Counted from the stretch's first letter, positions 11,623 to 25,695 are shown. The stretch: 64,000 bases of DNA from Agapanthus africanus (GCA_030015575.1 CM057342.1:623625348-623689347); one strand, 5' to 3'. The notes: a model not told the origin generated them from the sequence alone. Numbers and translations are program-made.

Positions 11623-13835
11623 TGTTAGTTATATGTATGCCCTAGAGGCCATTACTGTACATTGGATGTATATTGTAGTGGATGCTGGGACATATATAGG
11701 GAGGACTTTCTTGCTCGACATGATAGTATGCTATCTGGTTACTCTTTACCTTAACGTGTATACTGATTGTCTCTCTGTTACATGTTGGTAAAGCCCTTAG
11801 GATGTGTACTTGACTACCTGGACTATGATGCAGATCATACTAGTGGGGACAGATAGTCTATAAGTACATCCTTCAAAGTCCCTAGTCGTGGGTGTATCGA
11901 GACGGGGCATCGATATACCAGAGTAGACTAGCGTATACCTTCTCGACCCATACAGATGGGCGATGGATGATCCCATATCCATTGGTGTTTGACATCAGAG
12001 ATGATATACGGGTGCTCAGTGGAGACTGGGTACACTGGACGGACTCGCCGAGAACTCCCAGTTGGTATTATACCTTACGTCAGATGGCAGTTCTCAGGTG
12101 ACACTGGTACAGAGTAGTCTGTTGACCCGAGATCGTCATAGAGTCTTATGTGGTTCCCACTGTGCTTTGATTTCCACCTTACCACGTCCAAGAGGGCGTG
12201 CAAAACGGTGGTTTTTGGGTACAGTCCCGAATCACATGGAGGCAATGAGCGACAGGAGGGGATTCGTCTCTCCCGGTATAGGGAGTTGATGTTGCGCTGT
12301 GTTCGATTGGCTATAACCGGAAATCCCTGGCCAGGGTTGCTGAGATTTACTGGTAAGTGTTACCAGTAGTATCTCGAATTGTTATAGACCTCATATCGAC
12401 ACGACTTATCGAGCTATTGGGGTCTGACGTTTACCACCCCTAGGCGAGATATGTGACATATTAGACGATCAGACCGGACTGTACGGTAAGTGTTACTGGT
12501 TGGATTCACAGGAGTATGAGCGGGCTTGCTCGTCGATCTTCTGATCGCTCAATACCCGGGTGGCCGTTACGTTTAGCAGACCGCTTGCGGCTTGTGGGTG
12601 TTTGATATGATCATCACCTGCTGCCGACGTATTGACGAGTCTTTAGAGTCCTACACAGAGGTTTCCTGGCTCAAGCGAAACGAAATAGGAGCACATATGA
12701 GATATGTGCGGGACCGAGAATAATGCGTGTATGTGATACCGTATTTCATTCTCGCGATGAATGTATCGTATGGTTGTATGCGATATAACCTAGGTATCGA
12801 ATCAAGGATTGATTCGATAAGCCGATACATTGGATATTAGTCGGTCACTTGCGATATGACCGGATCGTTAAATCAAGTGTTGATTTAATGATTTAATGCA
12901 TAATTATATATTTGATATATTACTTTGCATTAACTAGTATTGGTTCACTTTAAATGATTTTTCTCACTTGTTTGTGCACATTGTATATGTGATATATTTT
13001 TGTGCACAAGTTTGTATCATGTTTGATGATGCATGCTAACTTGGGTTTGTGTAAAGATTAAACCATGGTTGTATATTGGTTAGGGTTTTCTTTTTCTTAT
13101 TCATTTATTTATTTATTTATTCCTTTTGGAAAATAAATGGCAAAAGGTAAAATGGTGGCTTGATTTGTTTTCATGTTGAAGCTTCATGAAGCTTTGACTA
13201 AGTGACCATTTTGTCTTCATGCTTAACCCTAACCATTCCATCTAACCATGATTTATTCTCTACACTTGACCATGGTTGCCACATGATAAGTATTGTTTTT
13301 ATTTTCTTTTTGAGAATAACTTATCATATTCTTTTCATCATCTTCTTCTTCTTCAAAGATGAAGAAAGCTTGCTTCATCAATGGCAACTTGAGAAAATGA
13401 GTGAGAAATCCAATTCTAAAGTGAACCCACCTCCTATTTCTTCATCCTCTACCTCTTGCCAAGTAGTATAGGGTGTTTTCTTCACAAGTTTCATGACTTG
13501 GTGAAGTGGGAGCTTGATCTTGTGATGCCTCGACGTAGATCATCTTCGGCACGAAGCCGACGACCTTGCCCGTCCATTTCTCCGATGAAGCCGACGCTAG
13601 AGCCCGGGTTTCCATTTGGACAGCGAGGAGACTTCATTGCGGAGCTATGGAGGTGGAGGACCGGATCTACAAAGGTTGTATTTCCGTTCTTTTAGTTAAT
13701 TTGTTAACTAGTTGCATGTGTTCGCCTAATATTCTAGTTAACGATCCGTATTAGGGTTTCTCAGCACCCGTAAAATTTGAAATTGGCATGGTTGATGCCT
13801 TGTTAGACCTCCTTAGTGTGCCTAAGAACCCTTCA
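11623..13835 (+). repeat. 5' LTR of element D
   Basis: Starts TGTTAGTTATATGTATGCCC and ends CCCTTCA. It carries the CCCTGGCCAGGG dyad (12325-12336), the ACTGGTAA-GTG-TTACCAGT dyad (within 12342-12375) and two AATCAA-NNN-TTGATT dyads (12796-12818 and 12868-12888). Confidence 0.93.
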
Positions 13836-13836
13836 G

Positions 13837-13848
13837 TGGTATCAGAGC
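13837..13848 (+). other. Primer-binding site of D (tRNA-iMet)
   Basis: TGGTATCAGAGC one base after the LTR end; the standard Copia primer site, complementary to the 3' end of initiator methionine tRNA. Confidence 0.92.
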
Positions 13849-14033
13849 CTAGCTAGAGCCTTAGGCGATGCGTAGACGAAGTTTGAAACCCGAACGAACC
13901 CGAAACCCTAACCCGATCATGCTCTCTGGACTTTTTTCAAAAACTGCGTTTTTTCCAGATTAAAAATTCTTAAAAAATTCAGCAGGGAATTCTAAGAATT
14001 ACGGCGCAAAATTTAGCTCATGATTCCTTTAAA

Positions 14034-14083
14034 GTGCGGCGGAACCGCGGCAGAAGCAAGGCTTCTGCGGCGGTTCCGCGGCC
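14034..14083. promoter_or_regulatory. GC paired box in leader of D
   Basis: Arms 14034-14057 and 14061-14083 are inverted copies of over 20 bp around a 3-bp loop. Each contains a GCGGCGGAACCGCGG-type palindrome. Confidence 0.65.
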
Positions 14084-16351
14084 GTATTATCACATTGCCC
14101 CATAATTTTTGCACAGTAATTCCACATTTCTGGTGTTGGATTTTCTGGGAGTTTTTAATATTTATTCTAGAGTTGAATAATCTGGGTTGTTTTGGAGCTT
14201 CGATTGTTCGATCGGATTATCAGACTTTGTCTATTTGGCTTTCCGGATATTTTAGAATATGTTAAAAAGTTCGACCGGATATAAATACCCAATCTTTCCC
14301 CTGCCGGAAAATTTCCAAGTGTTGGATTTTTCCGAGGTTTGAAGACGTTCTAAGTAGTGCAAGTAACGCGATGGTCCCTCTAGAAGACAACAAACCTTAA
14401 CTCGATTATGTGACCGTCTTGAACTGCCCTTTGAACCTTCGGATTTGGGGCAGTACGGCGTGCCACATGTGAGGCGTTGGCTTGACCCTTCTACGGCTGG
14501 ACCGTTGGTACTGAGGCACGAAGTGAATGTTTTTTAAACTTATTTCATGTGTTGATCTGTTTCGGGAAAACTTGGGTGTTCGATTGTTCGATCGAAAAGT
14601 TTAGCATTTTCTATTTATCCGGAAAGTGATACAATAATTGGAATTCACAATAAGTTATGAGATAACTGAATGAATGTTATAAATCTAGCGGTTTAGTCTC
14701 ACTTGATCGGTTGCCATGGAATTTTGATGTGATCAAAAGTCTGTCGCAATCACGTAGCATACGCGGATACTCGCCGGGAAAACTTAATAGACAGCCTCAC
14801 TCCATAGCCCCGACCAAGTGACTGTAGGAGAACCCCGTCGCCGAAAGCATCCGTTTGGGTGCTCGCGGTAGCGGTGTTCCGCCTTGGTGCACTTCGTCGA
14901 CGGTATCGGGGGTGCGGCCGTCTACTGAAGTTTGCGACGAGCATTCGATCAGAATGTCAGGAATCTTGTTGAATTACCCGAGTTGATATTGAAAAGTGTT
15001 TTCGATAATGAGACTAAAATGCGGAGTTTATAATTGTTAGGCATGCGATGTCTAAGCAATTCATTTGATTAGGCATGCGATGTCTATGAAGGTTGCGGAT
15101 TCCAACTGTTGTAGTTTTACACTTTCTTTTCTGTGACCGTAAGTGTAATATGTGATATCGCCGGTTTCGTTGCTATATGTCAACGACAATTGGGATGCGC
15201 ATATTTACTTACGTTGATGACATGTGATGTTATGTGTTGCTGGATATGTTATATTGGATCGTCATGTTTGAATAGCCGGGGGTATTTATGTGAGATGAGT
15301 GTTTTTCATTTTCATTCATGTAAAAACTTGTATGTAATATTCTTTTATTGGGGCACTTCCAGGTTGCGGAAGATGTCACCTTTTGTATATTATTTACTTT
15401 TCCGCACTAGGATAGACCCAACGAGGGGAGCACAAGTAACCGGGTTCTGGAGTCCAGTGGGAGACCAACTCGAGGAGTCGAGTCCGGGTCTCCTAACTCT
15501 AGAATTGGTAGGGTTGCTTGCCGCTCTCGTAGGGGTCTAGGGGTGTGGGTTTGGCTATTCATCGCGACCGTGGAATCCGTGTTTTATACTGGCTCGTATT
15601 GAAAACACGGACGTCCTAGTATATCCAATATTTCATATGATTCTTCTGCTGCGATATCTGTGATGTGATCATGTGATATGTTCTGTGATGGATACTGTAT
15701 ATAGTATATATATGATATATTATATAGATGTTACTTATGTTTTACACCCGCGCTAGCCCTGCCCTGCTCTGCCGTTAGTTACCTAACCTAACGGTGCATG
15801 AGGGGACATTGAGGCGAATGCGAATGGCATAAGTGTACGTCGTATTTATCTGTGATGTTTAGGTACTTAAATGATGGGACTTCATTAATATGATTAATGA
15901 AATAAAAAGAAACCTAAAGATGTTGTAGAATCGAATTTCAAAAATAAAACATGTTGCTACAGTTCTTGCTTTGCACAGCGGTATATGTGATATATCCTGC
16001 ACCTTATTCGATAAGGAAAGGACCGAGATCCCTTCACCGGGAGTGACTCCTTTAGCAATAACTGGCAGATGCTACACACTCGGTTTGTCTTTTGATAGCT
16101 TCTATAGTTTCTGCTTTGCACCGAGATATATATGATATATCCCGCACCTCATTCGACGAGGAAAGGACCGACGATCCTTTCACTGGGAGTGACTCCTTTA
16201 GCAAAACTACAAAAGCCTCAAAAACACTCCATTTTAAAATCATTTGATTCTACAACGATATCAAGTTCATTACGCAATAGGTTTTCAGAAAAACCTGTCG
16301 TAGCCCTCCGTCATTTCAGATAAGTTGTATATAGTATTCGTGCTGCATTTG

Positions 16352-16540
16352 TTGGCTTTCGTCAAGGTGCAGTGTGCGGTAGCTATATGCTGCTTATCTA
16401 CTGCATACGATGCGATTGGATTAGGGTAGTCGTGCGGCTTTGTTGGCTTTCGTCAAGGGTCGTGCGGGTGGGTTTAATTCAATCAAGAAATGTACGGGTT
16501 GAACTTGACTAGCGGGCTATGGTTTGTTGGCTTTCGTCAA
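16352..16540 (+). other. Three TTGGC-N4-GTCAA hairpins in leader of D
   Basis: At 16352-16365, 16443-16456 and 16527-16540, all with loop TTTC. Same order and flanking modules as in A and C. Confidence 0.6.
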
Positions 16541-17028
16541 GGTCATAGCACGTTAGGGGCAAAAATATTATTGGGAATTTCAAGTGTTGAAATTTGCAAT
16601 GAGATTGCATACCTTCTATGAGATAGTTGGATCCCGATACCCGCTGCGAGTAAGAGTTACTCCTGGGAGAGTTTTACGCATTACAATTAGCCGATCAAGT
16701 AGGTGTCTAGAAAGGTGTTAACGAGGTTACGCCTCTGGGAAAATGAGGTTTACATTAATTAGGTTCGTGCGAAAGCACGGGGGACCTCCCTCAAAGTACC
16801 GACACTGGCCTGGCTGAAAGATTGGCGAACTTGTAGTGTGTAATTAATCCCGGCTAGTCTTTCCTTTTAGGGTTTGAAGGAAGATTTGATAAAAAGCAGT
16901 GGGCGCCATCCTGATTAGATAAAATAATAACCAATCTATTCTTGAAAGAGCGCACGCTGAGTGTTTTCTTCTCTCTCTCTCCAGGTAGCGACCATATCAC
17001 GCCTTAATCAAGATAATAATACGGATTA

Positions 17029-19779
17029 TTGACCGAACCCGCTTGTTATACTGAGCTGGGGAACGTTAGTCCCGCTCCAACTTATAATTGTTATAAGACA
17101 GAGCAGGAAATAGGGGAATACCAGAATTCCTATGCCGCCCAAACGAAGAAAGTGCATATGATGCATCTCCTTCGGGTGTGTTCATTACAAAGAACTGTTT
17201 CTCTGTATCCTCTACGTCCTGGGTATTTGATACCAGATCAGGATCCCAGATATGTAATCTGTTATATAGGGCTACAGAAAGGTAGAGAACTGAGAACGGG
17301 TGATAAGTTTCATGAGACAGAAAACGGGGCAAGTGTTGCAGCCAAGTCTGTTGGTCACTGTCACCCTATATTCCAAATACATTGATTCTGAACGAATGTT
17401 ATTAGATACCGAACCTGATATACAAAATCATATCAGTCTCTTTATTAGTAAAGAAATGATAAAATTTCGTATTGTTGGATAATGTTTTGAACATTTCCTA
17501 TATCAAAAGTTGATCGGTTCAGGCACGTTATCTAAAAGCATTGATGTTCTAAATCAAACTACAGTTCTTAGTATATGGAACACACATAAGAGAAAGAGTT
17601 CAGAAATGAACGAATCCTTCTTGAGGTATTGTAGACTAGGTCATATCAATGCGACCCGACTAGCTGAAGTTACATTTAGATGCATATTTAAATCAGTTTG
17701 AATTTACATCTTGTGAAACTTGCCAGTAATGTCACAAAGATATATTGACACCAGCTCTGTTTATTAGAAACAGAGAAAGAATTAGTGAACTCTTGGGATG
17801 ATACATGTTGATGTATGTAGGTCCCCTGTCTACACTTGCCATGACCGGTTCTTTATACTTCATTACATTCTCTGATGATCTTTCGAGATTCAGACCCATG
17901 TTCCTGTTGAAACACAAGTCCGAACCTTTTGAGATATTCACAGAATATAAGTTAGAAGTAGAGAACCAAAATACGGGTATAAGTATTATGTCCTTTGATG
18001 AGATCGAGGAGGAGAATACTTGAGCACGGAAATCCTGAATTATTCTAAAGGAGAATGAGATTCTCTCTCAGCATTACTCCTCCGTATACACCATAGCATG
18101 ATGGTATATCGGGGCGGAGCAATAGCACCCTATGTGATATGGTGTGCTCTATGATGAGTACTACTGTGTTTCTTATTTCCTTTTGGGAGTTATGCACTTG
18201 AGAAGCTGCATACCAATTGAATTGGGTTCCAATCAAATCAGTTGCCTACCGCTTCATATATGATATGGAAAGGGAAGAGCCCATATCTTAAGTTGGTTAA
18301 GATTTGGGGTTGTCCGGGCTATGTCTAAAAGCATAATCCGGACAAGCTCGAGGCAAGGTCTGTTATGTACAACTGGAAAGGTTCCAGCTATACAAACTGC
18401 GGCTGATGATTTGATAGAACCAAAGGATTCAATAGTTACCAACGAACCCCAGCCTCTCCGCCGATCTAGTAGGGTTCCTCACCCACCTGAGAGATACTTC
18501 GGTTACTCTATGACAGTGGGAGCGAGGATTGCATCATGAGATGATGACCCAACTAGTTTCGAGCTGGCCATCAGGAGTAGGACTCTGTAAGAATGGCTGG
18601 ATGCTTAGCGATCTGAGATGGAATCCATGTACACCAACAAAGTATGGACTTTGGTTGCTATATCTGAAGGGTTAAATCCCCATCAGGAGCAAGTATATCT
18701 TGAGAAGATTACTTGGTGTAGATAGAAAAGTTGAGACTTTCAAAGCTAGACTTGTTAAAGCTTTTTGTCATCGACCAGGCATGGATAATGATGAAACCTT
18801 TTCAAGTGGCTATGCTTAATTCCATCCAGATCCTACTTGCCACGGCTATATACCATGACTACGATATCTGGCGGTTGGGTGCCATGACTGCTTTTCTAAA
18901 TGATATTTTAGAAGAGAACGTCTATAAGTACACAGACAGAGGGCTTCGTAGACAGTGGGAGCTGCGGAAACATGTACAAATGCTTTATAGGATAAAGCAG
19001 GTATCGCGGAGTTGGAACATCTGTTTTGATGTGTTAGTCAAAGAGTTTGACATCATCAAAATGGTAGATGAACCTTGTATAAACAAAAAGGTAGTAGGAA
19101 GTATAGTGACGATCCTCGTAGAGTACGTGGATGACATGCTCTTGATAGGGAAGGAGTTTCCTATGCTACGCTCGGTCAATCTCCGCTTATCACAATGATT
19201 CTCCATATAGGATCAAAGTGATGCCTCCTAAATCCTGGGTTTTGGATCTATGAGATAGATCTAATTGGATGTTAGGATTCTCACTAGTTGTAGTGAGATG
19301 GTATCAATCGATCCTGAGGAGAATCACTGGAAGGGTTCCAGGGTGATAAGAACGACTGAATGTCAGTCACAGGCATTGTCTTTACCCTCAGTAAAGGGAC
19401 GGTATGTTGGAAGGGTTCCAAAGCTAGATACCGTGACATACTAGACGATTAAAGGCTCGATACGTCGCTACTTAAGATGCTACCAAAGAGGCAGTCTGGA
19501 TGTATACTTGTTCATGAGATGAACTTAGTTCCTCCCATTGTGTGACAATGGAGTTGTGGCTTATGCCAAGGAACACCCGTCCCATCAGTGATCCAGATAT
19601 ATTCTAAGGCAGTATCACCTGATCATGGAGATGGTTGATCTCCAGGGGATCAAGGTTAGGAGAGTAGACTCAGAGGACAACACGGCGGATCCACTCAAAA
19701 AGCCTTTTCCCAGAGAGAGACTTTAATGGGATGGTTGAGTATGAGATACTACAACCACTGCTACAGATGGCCCTAGTGC
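17029..19779 (+). pseudogene. Element D pol relic
   Basis: Decayed Copia coding region with many breaks. Echoes of protease (near 17215), the GAG-pre-integrase zinc region (RYCRLGHINATRLAEV, near 17625), integrase (PLSTLAMTGSLYFITFSDDLSRF, near 17825), RT (ATAIYHDYDIWRLGAMTAFLND, then YVDDMLLIGKE near 19120) and RNase H follow in the Copia order and align with element A. Gag is not clearly recognised. It could not have supplied its own proteins at the time its LTRs were last made identical, judging by the degree of decay. Confidence 0.85.
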
Positions 19780-19789
19780 AAGTGGGAGA
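19780..19789 (+). other. Polypurine tract of D
   Basis: AAGTGGGAGA immediately before the 3' LTR at 19791. Confidence 0.85.
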
Positions 19790-19790
19790 T

Positions 19791-22003
19791 TGTTAGTTAT
19801 ATGTATGCCCTAGAGACCATTACTGTACATTGGATGTATATTGTAGTGGATGCTGGGACATATATAGGGAGGACTTTCTTGCTCGACATGATAGTATGTT
19901 ATCTGGTTACTCTTTACCTTAACGTGTATACTGATTGTCTCTCTGTTACATGTTGGTAAAGCCCTTAGGATGTGTACTTGACTACCTGGACTATGATGCA
20001 GATCATACTAGTGGGGACAGATAGTCTATAAGTACATCCTTCAAAGTCTCTAGTCGTGGGTGTATCGAGACGGGGCATCGATATACCAGAGTAGACTAGC
20101 GTATACCTTCTCGACCCATACAGATGGGCGATGGATGATCCCATATCCATTGGTGTTTGACATCAGAGATGATATACGGGTGCTCAGTGGAGACTGGGTA
20201 CACTGGACGGACTCGCCGAGAACTCCCAGATGGTATTATACCTTACGTCAGATGGCAGTTCTCAGGTGACACTGGTACAGAGTAGTCTGTTGACCCGAGA
20301 TCGTCATAGAGTCTTGTGTGGTTCCCACTGTGCTTTGATTTCCACCTTACCACGTCCAAGAGGGCGTGCAAAACGGTGGTTTTTGGGTACAGTCCCGAAT
20401 CACATGGAGGCAATGAGCGACAGGAGGGGATTCGTCTCTCCCGGTATAGGGAGTTGATGTTGCGCTGTGTTCGATTGGCTATAACCGGAAATCCCTGGCC
20501 AGGGTTGCTGAGATTTACTGGTAAGTGTTACCAGTAGTATCTCGAATTGTTATAGACCTCATATCGACACGACTTATCGAGCTATTGGGGTCTGACGTTT
20601 ACCACCCCTAGGCGAGATATGCGACATATTAGACGATCAGACCGGACTGTACGGTAAGTGTTACTGGTTGGATTCACAGGAGTATGAGCGGGCTTGCTCG
20701 TCGATCTTCTGATCGCTCAATACCCGGGTGGCCGTTACGTTTAGCAGACCGCTTGCGGCTTGTGGGTGTTTGATATGATCATCACCTGCTGCCGGCGTAT
20801 TGACGAGTCTTTAGAGTCCTACACAGAGGTTTCCTGGCTCAAGCGAAACGAAATAGGAGCGCATATGAGATATGTGCGGGACCGAGAATAATGCGTGTAT
20901 GTGATACCGTATTTCATTCTCGCGATGAATGTATCGTATGGTTTTATGCGATATAACCTAGGTATCGAATCAAGGATTGATTCGATAAGCCGATACATTG
21001 GATATTAGTCGGTCACATGCGATATGACCGGATCATTAAATCAAGTGTTGATTTAATGATTTAATGCATAATTATATATTTGATATATTACTTAGTATTA
21101 ACTAGTATTGGTTCACTTTAAATGATTTTTCTCACTTGTTTGTGCACATTGTATATGTGATATGTTTTTGTGCACAAGTTTGTATCATGTTTGATGATGC
21201 ATGCTAACTTGGGTTTGTGTAAAGATTAAACCATGGTTGTATATTGGTTAGGGTTTTCTTTTTCTTATTCATTTATTTATTTATTTATTCCTTTTGGAAA
21301 ATAAATGGCAAAAGGTAAAATGGTGGCTTGATTTGTTTTCATGTTGAAGCTTCATGAAGCTTTGACTAAGTGACCATTTTGTCTTCATGCTTAACCCTAA
21401 CCATTCCATCTAACCATGATTTATTCTCTACACTTGACCATGGTTGCCACATGATAAGTATTGTTTTTATTTTCTTTTTGAGAATAACTTATCATATTCT
21501 TTTCATCATCTTCTTCTTCTTCAAAGATGAAGAAAGCTTGCTTCATCAATGGCAACTTGAGAAAATGAGTAAGAAATCCAATTCTAAAGTGAACCCACCT
21601 CCTATTTCTTCATCCTCTACCTCTTGCCAAGTAGTATAGGGTGTTTTCTTCACAAGTTTCATGACTTGGTGAAGTGGGAGCTTGATCTTGTGATGCCTCG
21701 ACGTAGATCATCTTCGGCACGAAGCCGACGACCTTGCCCGCCCATTTCTCCGATGAAGCCGACGCTAGAACCCGGGTTTCCATTTGGACAGCGAGGAGAC
21801 TTCATTGCGGAGCTATGGAGGTGGAGGACCGGATCTACAAAGGTTGTATTTCCGTTCTTTTAGTTAATTTGTTAACTAGTTGCATGTGTTCGCCTAATAT
21901 TCTAGTTAACGATCCGTATTAGGGTTTCTCGGCACCCGTAAAATTTGAAATTGGCATGGTTGATGCCTTGTGAGACCTCCTTAGTGTGCCTAGGAACCCT
22001 TCA
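19791..22003 (+). repeat. 3' LTR of element D
   Basis: 2213 bp, the same length as the 5' LTR and about 99% identical by eye. The target duplication TAGGC follows at 22004-22008. Confidence 0.93.
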
Positions 22004-22008
22004 TAGGC

Positions 22009-24578
22009 ACGGGGGGCAGACTTCCCATCTTATAAATATTGAACTCACTAGACTTCTTCCCGAAGGATGGAGTCATGGAGCCATTGCGACAGTTTATTAC
22101 AGCATTGGAAGTGGCAAAAAATGGTCGACCTAGGATCACCGGAATTTGGTTTCTTGGGTTAGCAACAGGTTGTGTATCCATAACAATAAAATCAACGGGG
22201 AATATGAACTCCCCAACTTTGATCAACACATCCTCTAGCTGACCCCTTGGATGGGTGATTGATCGATCAGCCATTTGGAGAGTACAACGAGTGGGTTTCA
22301 ACTCTCCAACCCCTAATTGTTCGTACACGGAGTAGGGAATCAGGTTAACACTAGACCCAAGATCTAAAAGTGCTCGATTAATTTTCTTATCCCCAATTGT
22401 GATTGAAATCGTAGGACAGCCGGGGTCCTTTCGTTTTTGGGGTAAGGTTTGAGGGTGGTAAATAGCATTGCTCACTGCACTAGCCACTAGCACTTTCTTG
22501 GGTACTTGAGATGCCTTTCTCTTCGATGTGCATAAGCCCTTTAAGATTTTCGCGTATGAAGGGACTTGTTGGATAGCATCCAAGAGAGGTATATTTATGC
22601 TAACCTGCTTAAATAATTCCACAATCTTCTCCACTTGTGCAGTTGGTTTATTGGGACTCAACTTGTTTGGAAATGGAGCATTTTGAAAATTTGTTGAGTC
22701 AAATGTCTGTGGAGTAGAATGTGGAGTAGGAATGGATCCCAGTGTGGATGTGTTCGTGTTGTGAGAAATAGGTCCGTTCTAGTTAGAAGAAGTAGAGCCG
22801 TGTGAAGGGTGGAGAACAGGCTCTAAAGAAAAAGGTGAAGAAGAAAGTGAAGAAAATGAAGAAAGGGAAGGTGACGATGGAGAAGACGAAGAAAACGAAG
22901 AAGAACAACCACCGGCGGGGATGTCATCATTAGTTCCCACATTATTTTGCAACTCTCTTCCGGATCTCAACGTGGTCACCGCATTTACATTGTGATTGTG
23001 ATATGCGTTTTGTGTGTGACCGGGATTTGGCAATGGTTGAGATGGAAGCTTTCCCTTTTCTCTCTCGCTCAACGCAGCAGTTAATTGTGTAATTTGTGCC
23101 TCAATAGATTTGATACTTTGATCGTGTGAGGCATTGTTATGCATCAAAGACTGAACATAATTTTCAAATCTTGCTGCGGATTCTGTAGATTGCTTAAGAA
23201 ATGCATCTAGACTTTTTTCGAGCGAGATAACCTTATCATCATTTGGTTGAACCAAATTGTTCGTTTGATTTGTATAAGGTTGTTGTTGGAAAGGTTGTTG
23301 GTTTTGAGTTTGTGAAGGTGCTTGTTGTTGTTGTGGAGGAGGTCTTTGAAAATTGTTATTTCCTTGGACTTGTTGATTTTGGTTCCAAGCGAAATTTGGG
23401 TGACTCCTCCACCCCGGATTGTATGGCGAAGAGTACGGATCGTTTCTTTGTCGTTGCTGAAATACAGCATTGACTTGATCTTGTCCTTGAATAGGTGCAT
23501 TATAAGGACATTCTTCGGTTAGATACGATGGATTCGCACAACAAGCACAAACAGTTCGTGGAGGTAAAACAGGGGCAGAAGAAGACGATGAGATTTTGGT
23601 CTCAATGGCTTCTAACTTTTTCATAAGTGCGGCCATCTCGGCCTTCATAGCAATCGACATATCTACTTGATGTATGCCTGCCCTAGATTGACCAACAGAA
23701 GAAGATGATGTGGTCTTGGTACTCTCCCACTGAATTGTTTGCTCACTAAGATCCTCAAGAAACGGCCACGCTTCGTCACTAGACTTAGAAAGAAAATGAC
23801 CTTGACATATGGTTTCTAGCAACTGCTTCGTTGCCGAGTTCAATCCCTCGTATAATGTTTGGCAAAGTTGCCAACTTTCGATCCCATGATGAGGGCATTG
23901 AACAAGTAGGTCTTTAAATCTCTCGAAGCACTTCCAAAATGGTTCGGAAGGAAGCTGTGAAAATTGTATAATCTCTTTACGGATTCTAGCAGTTTTGTGA
24001 TGAGGATAGAACTTTTTCAGAAAAGCTCTCACAAACTCGTCCCAATTTCTAATGGAATGTGATGCGGTGCTATATAGCCACTTCTCGGCTAGGTCACATA
24101 AGGTGAAAGGAATGACCCTTAGCCTTATAGCATCATCACTTAATTGGGTCGTTTTCATCATAGCGCAAACGTTTTGGAATTTATTGATAAAGATATATGC
24201 ATCTTCGGATTCCAAACCATGAAATTTTGGCAGCATATTGATGAAATGTGGTTTTATTTCAAAGTTGTCCCCATTTTCCGGTGGGGGTGAAAGACATGTA
24301 GGTAAAGAAGTGCGGACGGGGTAGAAGAGATCCTGGAGCGCAACTCGTGCGGGCGCTACAACAGGCGAAAGATTCGGGTTATTCGCACCTAACGGAGGTG
24401 GAATCATTCCCGTCGGTAAGGTATCGTTGGGGTCGTGTCCCGACATACCTTCGAAAGAATTTGAAGGTGGAGGTAAGGAAATGGAGGGAATTTCGACTTC
24501 GGTGTCGAAAGGATCGTCGGTCGGTACCAACGAAACACGGACTAATCGGGCGTTAGTATCCCTAGTCCAAAGTGACAT
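22009..24578 (-). pseudogene. Element R gag and protease region
   Basis: Minus-strand Athila gag and protease fossil with about one or two breaks. Gag begins at the ATG at 24578. It has the retrotransposon gag core (LPKFHGLESEDAYIFINKF, then WLYSTASHSIRNWDEFVRAF), a Cys-rich segment near 23540, a Gln/Asn/Pro-rich stretch (about 23440-23260) and a Ser-rich tail. The next part holds the aspartic protease core [20 protein letters not shown] (about 22390-22300) and [18 protein letters not shown]. Both match element F closely. Athila gag forms the particle and the protease would process it; as a fossil no activity is implied. The end nearest 22009 abuts element D. Confidence 0.85.
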
Positions 24579-25676
24579 ACACTAAAGGAGTAGTGTAGTC
24601 AGAAAAATAGAAAAACAGAATGTGGGGGTAAGATAACGTCAGTGAAGGGAAATGGTGGAAGTGAGTTGCAAGTTTTCTTAGTGACAAGTTGCAAGTTTTG
24701 AAAAGATTTTTTTTTCTCTTTTTTTTTATGTGTGAGTTTTGCAAAGAAGTTTTGAAAAGAGACTCGTGACACAATTGCTATCAACCACACATGCATAATC
24801 AGGCCTAGATCTAGGGTCGCCTAGGTCTGCTAGACAGCTCCTAACTAGGGCTAGAAATAGGACCTCAAACCGCCTCTTCACCGACAAGTACGGCCAGGTA
24901 AGTGGGAAGGAACCACAATAGTAGGCCTAATTAAAAACCACTAGCCTAGACACCGCAAAGTCAGTTAGGATAAACGGTCGATGCCTATACTAGTTCTTTT
25001 CCTATTGAGCTCGATGTCCTTAGGTCTGAGTCTAGTATTTTTTTTAATTAATTGTGGTCGATGCAAAATGCTATAAGTGTTTTCTGGGGTCCTGGGAAGG
25101 GTGATGAAATCCCCACCCAATCTGAGTTTGGTCAATTAGCCCTTTAAAGTCCGATTAAATTATGCAAAACAATAAATTCACTTGCAATCGAATTTTTAGC
25201 GCGGCGCAAAGAAACCTGCAGAAAATATGTTATTTAGAAGGGGAGAGAAGATTTTTAGCGCAAAGAAATCCTGCAGAAAATTTTCACAAAAGATATATGG
25301 GGATTTTCAGAGAGGAGAAGGAGAAAACAAACCGAGCGAATTTCGCGCAGAGTGGAGATCAACTAGCCGCGGAACCGCGGTTTTGATGGGGCATATGCGG
25401 CGGAACCGCGGTCTCTTGGTGGGATCGTAGTTCCAGAAAAATTCTATCCCTCTGTTGTGATATTTCTCCTCTGTTCTGATGTTCACTTTTCTGATTTGCC
25501 CTCTGTAAAATTCCAGATCTGAGAATCTTCGCCATTCCTGCAAGATTCAAACGACACACTCTTCAAACAGATCAAAATTGATAATTTTTAATTCTTTTTT
25601 TTTATTTTCAGATTTTTATGATTTTTTTAAAATTTATATCAACCCGAAATTACACAGAAAAAATTTTTACTCCAAT
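24579..25676 (-). other. Leader of element R
   Basis: About 1.1 kb between primer site and gag on the minus strand. It contains a GC paired box (25365-25413) and AT-rich stretches. No coding sequence seen. Confidence 0.75.
25365..25413. promoter_or_regulatory. GC paired box in leader of R
   Basis: Boxes AGCCGCGGAACCGCGGT (25365-25381) and TGCGGCGGAACCGCGGTC (25396-25413), starts 31 bp apart, here in the same orientation. Confidence 0.6.
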
Positions 25677-25693
25677 CCCTGGCAACGGCGCCA
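25677..25693 (-). other. Primer-binding site of R (tRNA-Asp type)
   Basis: Minus strand reads TGGCGCCGTTGCCAGGG two bases after the LTR end. This is the primer site usual in Athila. It agrees with the AATGGCG remnant at 7993-7999. Confidence 0.85.
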
Positions 25694-25695
25694 TT

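Larger units (their letters stand above)
13849..17028 (+). other. Leader of element D
   Basis: About 3.2 kb of noncoding leader. It holds a GC paired box with near-perfect inverted arms (14034-14083), the AGGATAGACCC block (about 15409-15541), the CCGTTAG hairpin (15772-15794), a duplicated segment of about 95 bp (about 15968-16060 and 16112-16205), three TTGGC-TTTC-GTCAA hairpins (16352-16540), and a pyrimidine tract with CAG before the coding relic (about 16972-16984). No conserved gene seen. Confidence 0.8.
11623..22003 (+). mobile_element. Element D: Ty1/copia, Angela lineage, complete ends, decayed interior
   Basis: Two LTRs of exactly 2213 bp, target duplication TAGGC (11618-11622 and 22004-22008), iMet primer site and polypurine tract. 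The LTRs differ at about 20 positions by eye (about 0.9%, roughly 0.35 My). The coding region is heavily decayed with many breaks, far more than the LTR age predicts, so the element was probably non-autonomous when it inserted. It lies inside the pol region of R in the opposite orientation. Confidence 0.92.

Noticed and set aside
13837-13848. tRNA gene fragments at primer sites
   Set aside because: The matches are limited to the primer-binding sites after LTR ends; no tRNA cloverleaf is present.
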